NCBI GenBank assembly: GCA_029264225.1
Contig: JARICB010000338.1
Coordinates: 1 to 14,709, forward strand
Reading direction: 5' to 3'
Length of the DNA stretch: 14,709 nucleotides
Source of the DNA: Nocardioides sp.
GTDB lineage: Bacteria > Actinomycetota > Actinomycetes > Propionibacteriales > Nocardioidaceae
Part shown: piece by piece, positions 6,832 to 11,611 of the stretch
How the letters are laid out: each line of letters starts with the position of its first letter
Numbering within the stretch: the first letter of the stretch is position 1
Made by a program: the position numbers and the translations under genes
The notes under the pieces: generated by a model
Told to the model about the DNA's origin: nothing
What the model saw: only the letters and a program-made list of their open reading frames with translations
Database searches by the model: none

Positions 6832-7923
6832 GTGGACGACTGGACATGGGTGCGCAAAGCGCGCGGCTCCCGGGACTGGCGCGGCGCGCAGCAGCGCATG
6901 GCCCGGGCCATCCGAGGGACGCCGACTGCCGCCTTGGACATCGCCCAGGCGCTCGACGAGGACCTTGCCCGAGACGGGTACGACATCGCCGTCGACGCAC
7001 TCAGGAGGCACGCGTTCGTGCTGTCGTGCCAGGTCCCGGGTGCCGATGCAACCCGCGTTGCCGTCGAGCTCGGAGCACGTCCACCGCTGCAGCCCACCCC
7101 GTCCCCGCGTCCCGACTACGTCCGACTTAGGAACGCGCGGGAGATCGTCGGCCGCCGGCCTCCCGACGAAGTCAGGGACGTCCTCCGTGCGGACCTGCTG
7201 CGGCACGACGACCCCGAGTTCGGGCTCCTGCTGGGCCACGAACTGGTGCTTCGTGGGAGCAGTGTCGGACCCGTCGCCAGCTGGTACGCCGGGTGGGCGG
7301 AACGCGCCGCCCACCCGCTCGCGTACCTTCCCCTGAGCCTGCTCGACATCGAGGCCGGGGTGAGCGGCTGCCTACCGCAGTACGGTGCGGGTAACGGCTC
7401 GTCCTGGACGGGCCTGCCTGACCTGCCCGCCGGGGGCGGCCGGCTCGGCGACCTGATCCCCGGCGTCGGCGTACCCGCCCCGGTGCCCACCGACCTCGTG
7501 GCTGCGCCTTTCCAGGACTGGTTGGACCACTCAAACGGGAGCGTGCAGGTCGCGAGGTACGTACTTGGTGACACCTTTCCGGCCGACCTGCCGGACTTGG
7601 ATCTGCGTCCCGACCGCGAGGCGGTGCTCGTCCCGCCGACGCGCGTGGTGCAGTCACTCTTCAGCGCTGCTTCGAACGGCGGCGCCTACTCCCCCAGCCC
7701 GGGCGGCGCCCTGGCACGACTGAGGGTCTGGACCAGCCTACGGGCGCTGCTCGGCCTCCCCGCGGACCTACCCGTGGACGAGGTGGCGCACGCGGCCGCA
7801 AAGGCCACGTGGATCCAGCTCGCGACGAACGACGACTGGTTCTACGACGTGGCCTGGGACGTCTGGCTGGTGGTGACGGACGGCGCGAGCGTTACGACGG
7901 TCGCCGCGACCGACACCGATTGA
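6832..7923 (+). CDS. Uncharacterised 363-aa protein, possibly DUF6183-like
   Basis: GTG start fixed by the leaderless box just upstream. The protein is soluble, without a signal peptide. The N-terminal half is helical and rich in Ala, Arg and Leu; the middle has Gly/Pro-rich segments. The C-terminal part has distinctive motifs: VAAPFQDWLDHSNG (about residue 225), SLFSAASNGGAYSPSPGGALARL (around 280-300, split by family members in the same way), RVWTSLRALLGL, and DWFYDVAWDVWLVV near the end. The order SNGGAY / GRL-W-SL-AL / WFYDVAWD resembles what I remember of the actinobacterial DUF6183 family, a group of unknown function; this match is from memory. It stands alone with its own promoter, between two other unknown genes. 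Confidence 0.75.
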   Translation: MDDWTWVRKARGSRDWRGAQQRMARAIRGTPTAALDIAQALDEDLARDGYDIAVDALRRHAFVLSCQVPGADATRVAVELGARPPLQPTPSPRPDYVRLRNAREIVGRRPPDEVRDVLRADLLRHDDPEFGLLLGHELVLRGSSVGPVASWYAGWAERAAHPLAYLPLSLLDIEAGVSGCLPQYGAGNGSSWTGLPDLPAGGGRLGDLIPGVGVPAPVPTDLVAAPFQDWLDHSNGSVQVARYVLGDTFPADLPDLDLRPDREAVLVPPTRVVQSLFSAASNGGAYSPSPGGALARLRVWTSLRALLGLPADLPVDEVAHAAAKATWIQLATNDDWFYDVAWDVWLVVTDGASVTTVAATDTD

Positions 7924-8001
7924 GGCGGCGCCCCTGGCCCTGAGGTGGCGAAGTGGCGGGCCTGTGCATTTTCACGTGGTCGCCAACGCGACGCCACCTG
8001 C

Positions 8002-8013
8002 TGCCGAATGAGC
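8002..8013 (+). repeat. Intergenic TGCCG repeat, copy E (degenerate)
   Basis: TGCCGAATGAGC differs from the C/D core TGCCGATGAGC by one inserted A. It lies in the 198-bp gap between two + strand genes, about 50 bp before the full copy A. Could be chance. Confidence 0.3.
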
Positions 8014-8055
8014 ACTGGGTCTTCCATCCGCTAAAAGCCGGAGGTCGGTCTGACC

Positions 8056-8111
8056 ATCCGGATCTGCCGCGACTCGCGCGACCGCTCATGCCGAGATGCG
8101 CGCGCCGCGTA
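8056..8111 (+). repeat. Intergenic TGCCG repeat, copy A
   Basis: A 56-bp unit with two TGCCG cores 24 bp apart. It aligns without gaps to copy B (8673-8728) with 44 of 56 bases identical by my count. Its last two bases are the first two of the -10 box (8110-8115) of the next gene, so the repeat overlaps that promoter. Confidence 0.65.
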
Positions 8112-8115
8112 GCCT
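8110..8115 (+). promoter_or_regulatory. Candidate leaderless -10 box of the gene at 8122
   Basis: TAGCCT, then CGCGTG, then GTG at 8122. The tandem GTG at 8119 would leave only three bases, so the box favours 8122 as the start. Confidence 0.5.
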
Positions 8116-8121
8116 CGCGTG

Positions 8122-8670
8122 GTGACTCCCGAGGACGTGCGCTTACTGGCCCGGACAGCGCACTCGCGCTGGTCCGAACTCGAACTTGTGCACCGTTCGG
8201 ACTATGTCGACGTGCGAGCAACGCTTCGCCACGGCGAACTCGATGCAACTCGACTCGACGACGGCCATCGCATCCAGGAGTCCGGCGCACCACCCTCGCC
8301 GTGGTCGGTGCGGCCCCTAGAGCCGTATGCCACCAACTACCAGTGGTCGGCAATGCTTGATCCCTATGAGTTGGGCGAAGGGGTCTCGATCAGCGACGTG
8401 CGGAGCGAGGAACTCTTCGGTCGGCCCGTCGTGGCATTCGTCGCCCGCGCGATGCGCGGATACGAGCCAGTATGTTCGTGCTGCCCGCTCGTGTTCTCGG
8501 AGGTCTCGCAGCGTCTGGAGTATGGCGACGACTGGCGCGCGCAGCCCGGAGAACTGCCGGACGGGGTCGACATGGCCCTTGATCTGGGCACCGGCATCGT
8601 CGTCAGCAACCGGCATCGCGGCGGACGGCGCGAGCAATGGTTCACCAACGTGATCACCCGAGTCATCTGA
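8122..8670 (+). CDS. Conserved-looking actinobacterial hypothetical protein
   Basis: 182 aa from the GTG at 8122 (a GTG at 8119 is also possible). No signal peptide or membrane helix. Recognisable features are the early segment TAHSRWSELELVHRSDYVDVRA, a cysteine cluster CSCCP (about residues 115-119) followed by LVFSEVSQRLEYGDDW, and a late LDLGTGIVVSNR segment before FTNVITRV. I remember similar actinobacterial proteins with the CSCCPLxFSE motif, without assigned function. The alternating hydrophobic pattern suggests a beta-rich fold. The CSCC cluster could bind a metal or form a disulphide, but only three cysteines are visible. It is monocistronic, with its own leaderless-type promoter, and is followed by repeat copy B. 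Confidence 0.7.
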   Translation: MTPEDVRLLARTAHSRWSELELVHRSDYVDVRATLRHGELDATRLDDGHRIQESGAPPSPWSVRPLEPYATNYQWSAMLDPYELGEGVSISDVRSEELFGRPVVAFVARAMRGYEPVCSCCPLVFSEVSQRLEYGDDWRAQPGELPDGVDMALDLGTGIVVSNRHRGGRREQWFTNVITRVI

Positions 8671-8672
8671 AC

Positions 8673-8728
8673 GTCCGGACATGCCGCGACCCGGGCGTCC
8701 GATCATGCCGAAATCCGCGCGGTCCGTA
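8673..8728 (+). repeat. Intergenic TGCCG repeat, copy B
   Basis: Same 56-bp unit as copy A. It starts two bases after the stop of the 8122 gene and lies between two converging genes, so here it cannot be a promoter for a + strand gene. Internally it contains CGTCCGGACATGCCG and CGTCCGATCATGCCG as a 24-bp-period tandem pair. Confidence 0.65.
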
Positions 8729-8754
8729 CCGGACGACGATCGGCAACCGGCTCG

Positions 8755-9135
8755 CTATTTCGTGATGCCTGCTTCGTCCGCTGGCAACGTCAAAACGCAG
8801 AACTCATTACCCTCTGGGTCGGCGAGCACGGCCCATCCACGGTCTGGCGTGCGCAAGTCGTTGACCATGATTGCGCCGAGATCGAGCAGTCGGTCGATCT
8901 CTTCGTCCCTGCTACGGTCGACTGGGCGAAGGCACACGTGCATCCGGTTCTTCACCGTCTTGGGCTCCGGTACCTTCAGAAAGATCAGCCACCGGCCGGC
9001 GGGCCCACGCAGCCCTGCCTCGTCCTCGGAGCAGTCGTCGTCGGGCTCGAAGTCGTCAAGGACCTGGCTCCACCAGGCCACCTGCGCACGGGGGTCATGC
9101 GCATCGATACATAAGTTCGCGGTTCGAGATGCCAT
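8755..9135 (-). CDS. VOC-family (glyoxalase-like) protein
   Basis: 126 aa from the ATG at 9135, a usual single-polypeptide VOC length. The pattern of two beta-alpha-beta-beta-beta units is visible: NLCIDAHDPRAQVAWWSQVLDD, WLIFLKVPEPKTVKNRMHVCLRP, then DRLLDLGAIMVNDLR and the end WAVLADPEGNEFCVLTLP, the typical last-strand motif with Glu. It looks like the Glyoxalase_6 group of actinobacterial VOC proteins, which range from dioxygenase- and glyoxalase-like enzymes to drug-binding resistance proteins; the substrate cannot be read. Expected metal ligands would be H37-like and terminal Glu residues, of which HVCL and EFCV are candidates. A GTG at 9141 is an alternative start. It is downstream of the methyltransferase in the same direction, separated by a hairpin. 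Confidence 0.85.
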   Translation of the reverse strand: MASRTANLCIDAHDPRAQVAWWSQVLDDFEPDDDCSEDEAGLRGPAGRWLIFLKVPEPKTVKNRMHVCLRPVDRSRDEEIDRLLDLGAIMVNDLRTPDRGWAVLADPEGNEFCVLTLPADEAGITK

Positions 9136-9210
9136 GGCCACATGATTCCATGCTGACCCCGCGCCGGGTGGTCCCCCAGGCGGTGCCGTAAGCCGATCCC
9201 GCTGTGACAC

Positions 9211-9246
9211 GCTCCGCGTGCCGATCGTGCTGCGGGGACGCGGAGC
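9211..9246 (-). terminator. Hairpin behind the methyltransferase gene
   Basis: GCTCCGCGT (9211-9219) and ACGCGGAGC (9238-9246) form a perfect 9-bp stem with an 18-nt loop, located 24 bp after the methyltransferase stop and before the VOC gene. No T run follows, as is common for high-GC terminators; the role is inferred. Confidence 0.45.
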
Positions 9247-9270
9247 CGGCTGAGGCTAGAAACAGCCCAA

Positions 9271-9915
9271 TCACAGGCGCCGTGCGATGAGATAGCCCTG
9301 CGCTTGTACCTCATCGGGGTCAGCAGGACGGCCACCCCAGAACACAACCTCGAAGCCTGCCTGAAGTACCTGGCGCTCTACCTCGGCGGGCGAGAGCCAG
9401 TAGATGTCGAACTCGATACCCAGGTTGAGCGTGCGTCCGGCCCGGAGCAGTTGATCGTCGCCCGACTTGAACGCAGTCGCAACGTAGCCCCCGGGCTTCA
9501 CGACCCGGGCCAGCTCACCGAAGGCGCTAGGGCGATCAACAGGCGTCAGGTACATAAGCGAGTACCAAGCGACCGCCCCGGCCAGGGAGGCGTCCTTGAA
9601 CGGGAGTGCCCGCAGGTCAGACACCTCGAAGGTGTGCTCGGGGTAGTCGCGGCTGGCAACGCGGATCATTTCCGGCGCGAGGTCGACACCGTGGGGCGTC
9701 AGGCCCTGCGACGACATGTACGGCGCCAACCGGCCGGTGCCGCATCCGACGTCGGCGATGTCGAGTCCGTTGCCGCCCTCGCGCACCAGCTGACAAAACA
9801 GGCCGAGTAGCGCCTGCTCGATCGGCATCTCGTCAAGGAGGTTCGTGAGCCGGTCGACGTACAGCTCCGCGAGGACGTCATGTGCGTCCCTCAGTTCACG
9901 AGTCTTGGCATCCAC
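9271..9915 (-). CDS. Class I SAM-dependent methyltransferase
   Basis: 214 aa from the GTG at 9915. The Rossmann methyltransferase motifs are in order: motif I DVGCGTGRL (residues 55-63) binding SAM, motif II HGVDLAPEMI with D78, motif III-like FEVSDLRALPFKD (post-II acidic D100), and the motif IV region SLAGAVAWYSLMYL. Then ARVVKPGGYVATAFKSG and a C-terminal part ending WLSPAEVERQVLQAGFEVV. It resembles the Methyltransf_11/25 group of small-molecule methyltransferases; the acceptor is unknown. The frame is open upstream to GTG 9990, but I prefer 9915 because a GATAAT box lies seven bases before it and the extra N-terminus is Arg/Ala-rich without motif. The IS3 element is inserted 64 bp upstream of the -10 box. 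Confidence 0.87.
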   Translation of the reverse strand: MDAKTRELRDAHDVLAELYVDRLTNLLDEMPIEQALLGLFCQLVREGGNGLDIADVGCGTGRLAPYMSSQGLTPHGVDLAPEMIRVASRDYPEHTFEVSDLRALPFKDASLAGAVAWYSLMYLTPVDRPSAFGELARVVKPGGYVATAFKSGDDQLLRAGRTLNLGIEFDIYWLSPAEVERQVLQAGFEVVFWGGRPADPDEVQAQGYLIARRL

Positions 9916-9922
9916 AGCAGCA

Positions 9923-9928
9923 ATTATC
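9923..9928 (-). promoter_or_regulatory. Candidate -10 box of the methyltransferase gene
   Basis: On the minus strand GATAAT (close to TATAAT) is followed by seven bases and GTG 9915, suggesting a leaderless transcript. No good -35 is seen; the IS3 left end begins 64 bp further upstream. Confidence 0.5.
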
Positions 9929-9992
9929 CTCGGCAGAAGACGCGTGGCCCGTCGAGAAGCGAATACCCGGGCACTGGCCCTCTGTGACACTC

Positions 9993-10020
9993 TGAATCCC
10001 CCCGGTGAGTCCGGAGACTT
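9993..10020 (+). repeat. IS3 left terminal inverted repeat
   Basis: 28 bp, beginning TGAATCCCCCCGGTGAG and ending GGAGACTT. It matches the reverse complement of 11325-11352 at 27 of 28 bases (T versus C at the 14th base). Confidence 0.92.
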
Positions 10021-10043
10021 CAGTCCTTGGGAAGGATGGAGTC

Positions 10044-10370
10044 ATGTCAGGGAGAACGTCTACGAGGTACCCGGCCGAGCTGCGTGAGCGGGCGGTCCGG
10101 ATGGTCAGCGAGATTCGGCCGGACCACGAGTCGGACTGGGCGGCGATCACGCAGGTCGCGATGCTGCTGGGGGTCGGGACGCCGGAGACGATCCGGAAGT
10201 GGTGCCGCCAGGCTGAGATCGATGGTGGCAAGCGGCCCGGTGTCAGCACTGAGGAGTCGGCGGAGTTGAAGCGGTTGAAGCGGGAGAACGCTGAGCTCAA
10301 AAGGGCCAATGCGATTCTCAAGAGTGCATCGATTTTCTTCGCGGCCGAACTCGACCGGCCACAGCGTTGA
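10044..10370 (+). CDS. IS3-family transposase OrfA (HTH protein)
   Basis: 108 aa. An N-terminal HTH of the IS3 OrfA type is visible: YPAELRERAVRMVSE, AITQVAMLLGVGTPETIRKWCRQAE. A leucine-zipper-like coiled coil follows (SAELKRLKRENAELKRANAILKSA, about 75-98) and the common ending SIFFAAELDRPQR. GGGAAGG, eight bases before the ATG at 10044, is a good ribosome binding site. The stop overlaps the OrfB frame (TTGA at 10367-10370). OrfA binds the IS ends and limits transposition; its N-terminus becomes part of the OrfAB transposase when ribosomes shift frame. Confidence 0.93.
   Translation: MSGRTSTRYPAELRERAVRMVSEIRPDHESDWAAITQVAMLLGVGTPETIRKWCRQAEIDGGKRPGVSTEESAELKRLKRENAELKRANAILKSASIFFAAELDRPQR
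10298..10303 (+). promoter_or_regulatory. Candidate -1 frameshift site CAAAAG
   Basis: The orfA frame reads CTC AAA AGG here. The -1 frame is free of stops from this point to the orfB frame at 10367, so a slip on the AAAAG run would give an OrfAB fusion, the normal way IS3 elements make active transposase. The run is shorter than the classic A6G, so the site is a proposal. Confidence 0.45.
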
Positions 10371-11323
10371 TCGTGACCTACATCGACTCTGTCGCGGGCC
10401 GCCGCGACGAGGACGGTCTGCGATGGGGTGTCGAGTCGATCTGTACCCAGCTCACCGAGCTGGGCGCCAAGATCGCCCCCGCTACCTACTACGAGCACCG
10501 CGGCCGCCAGCCCACTGCCCGCGAGGTTCGCGATCAGGAGTTGAAACCGAAGATCGCCGCGGTCCATGAGGCGAACTTCGGCGTCTACGGTGCCCGGAAG
10601 GTGTGGCTGACGCTGAACCGGGAACGCCCGGCTGAGGCGCCGCCGATCGCCCGGTGCACCGTGGAGCGACTCATGGGCGACCTCAAGTTGTGTGGGGCGG
10701 TCCGCGGGAAGGTCAAGCGGACCACGATCAGCGACCCGAAGGCACCGAAGCCACTGGACCTGGTGTCCCGCAACTTCCGCCCCATGGCGCCAGATCGCCT
10801 GTGGGTAGCCGATTTCACTTATGTCTCGACGTGGTCGGGCTGGTGCTACACCGCGTTCGTCATCGATGCCTACGCCCGGCGGATCCTGGGCTGGTCGGTA
10901 TCGACCACGATGACCAGCCAGTTCGTCGTCGACGCCGTCGACCAAGCGATCTGGACCCGAGGCCGTGAAGGTCGAGATCTGACGGGCCTGGTCGCCCACC
11001 ACGACCACGGGGTCCAATACCTGTCGGTGGCCTACTCCGAGAAGCTCGACACCGCTGGGATCAAGCCCTCGACAGGTGCCGTCGGGTCGTCCTATGACAA
11101 TGCCCTGGCCGAATCGACCATCGGGCTCTACAAGACCGAACTGGTCAAGAAGCAGCGGCCGTGGAAGGGACTCGACGACCTCGAGATCGCCACCGCCGAA
11201 TGGGTCGACTGGTACAACCACCGCCGGCCCCACGAGTACTGCGACGACCTCACACCCGTCGAGGCAGAGGCCGCTCACTACGCTCACCACCAGACCCCAG
11301 CGAACGCTGGGGTCTCAAACTAG
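10367..11323 (+). CDS. IS3-family transposase OrfB (DDE integrase core)
   Basis: 318 aa counted from the TTG at 10367; the real product is probably an OrfAB fusion made by -1 frameshift, or a reinitiated OrfB. The N-terminal HTH_21-like segment includes PKIAAVHEANFGVYGARKVWLTLNRE. The rve integrase core carries the full DDE triad: D149 in WVADFTYVSTW, D213 in HHDHGVQYLS, E249 in YDNALAESTIGLYKTE. The usual ending WVDWYNHRRPHEYCDDLTPVEAE follows. All catalytic residues are intact, so the element may still move. The last codons form a perfect hairpin at 11292-11315. Confidence 0.95.
   Translation: MIVTYIDSVAGRRDEDGLRWGVESICTQLTELGAKIAPATYYEHRGRQPTAREVRDQELKPKIAAVHEANFGVYGARKVWLTLNRERPAEAPPIARCTVERLMGDLKLCGAVRGKVKRTTISDPKAPKPLDLVSRNFRPMAPDRLWVADFTYVSTWSGWCYTAFVIDAYARRILGWSVSTTMTSQFVVDAVDQAIWTRGREGRDLTGLVAHHDHGVQYLSVAYSEKLDTAGIKPSTGAVGSSYDNALAESTIGLYKTELVKKQRPWKGLDDLEIATAEWVDWYNHRRPHEYCDDLTPVEAEAAHYAHHQTPANAGVSN
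11292..11315 (+). terminator. Perfect hairpin in the last codons of orfB
   Basis: AGACCCCAGC and GCTGGGGTCT form a 10-bp perfect stem with a GAAC tetraloop, ending eight bases before the orfB stop. It encodes QTPANAGV. It may terminate or block transcription entering or leaving the IS on either strand. Confidence 0.5.
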
Positions 11324-11324
11324 A

Positions 11325-11352
11325 AAGTCTCCGGACTCGCCGGGGGGATTCA
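11325..11352 (-). repeat. IS3 right terminal inverted repeat
   Basis: Reverse complement of the left repeat except one base; outermost bases are CA on the + strand. Confidence 0.92.
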
Positions 11353-11410
11353 TCCTGTAGAGCGCGTCGTGGTCAAAGTCGAAACTGAGGAAGGCGCGGG
11401 GCAGGGACAT
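11353..11410 (-). pseudogene. 5' remnant of a TIR-like (DUF1863-type) gene cut by the IS3 element
   Basis: From the ATG at 11410 the minus strand reads MSLPRAFLSFDFDHDALYR (19 codons) and then runs into the IS3 right end, reaching a TGA at 11315-11317. An AAAGGAAA ribosome binding site lies seven bases before the ATG, so this was a real gene start. The pattern PRxFxSFDxDxD is what I remember as the first strand of TIR-like proteins of the DUF1863/MTH538 type, a group that includes Thoeris ThsB antiphage sensors. With 19 residues this is only a suggestion. The sequence on the other side of the IS does not continue such a protein, so the rest of the gene is lost. Confidence 0.45.
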
Positions 11411-11452
11411 GGCATTTCCTTTGTTAGTCGGGTGTCCTTACAAACAGGGACC

Positions 11453-11480
11453 GACCCCGAAAGATCGCTCTCGCGGGGTC
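11453..11480. other. Hairpin between the truncated gene and nrdJ
   Basis: GACCCCG (11453-11459) pairs with CGGGGTC (11474-11480), a perfect 7-bp stem with a 14-nt loop. It lies upstream of the truncated gene and downstream of nrdJ, in a 200-bp gap without a gene. It may be a terminator for the nrdJ transcript or part of the former gene's leader. Confidence 0.35.
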
Positions 11481-11552
11481 AGCCGAACTGCCTGTCTAGG
11501 TGGAGGGCCTCATGTAGATCCCACGGGTTGCTCTACGCCGCAGGTTGCGCGG

Positions 11553-11605
11553 ATCTCGCTCTGGTGACAGAACCAGTGACAGAACTGGTGACAAGAGAGC
11601 GAGAT
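11553..11605 (-). terminator. Long stem-loop directly after nrdJ
   Basis: ATCTCGCTCT (11553-11562) and AGAGCGAGAT (11596-11605) are perfect 10-bp inverted arms. The structure begins six bases after the nrdJ stop, as expected for a terminator. The 33-nt loop contains repeated GTGACAGAAC/GTGACA segments and two competing small hairpins (CTGGT/ACCAG or ACCAGT/ACTGGT), which is unusual for a simple terminator. Confidence 0.6.
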
Positions 11606-11611
11606 TCGACA

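Larger units (their letters stand above)
9993..11352 (+). mobile_element. Complete IS3-family insertion sequence (1360 bp)
   Basis: Bounded by 28-bp terminal inverted repeats that start TGAATCCCCCCGG and differ at one base. Inside are intact orfA and orfB of the IS3 family, overlapping by four bases in a -1 relation. The size and the TG...CA ends are usual for the family. The bases flanking the ends are CTC on the left and TCC on the right, so no 3- or 4-bp target duplication is visible. This suggests that one flank was changed by deletion or recombination after insertion. The right end interrupts a minus-strand gene. Confidence 0.92.

Noticed and set aside
9896..11290. A 464-codon minus-strand frame across the IS3 element
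   Set aside because: Antisense shadow of orfA/orfB that runs through the IS left end; no motif or start signal.
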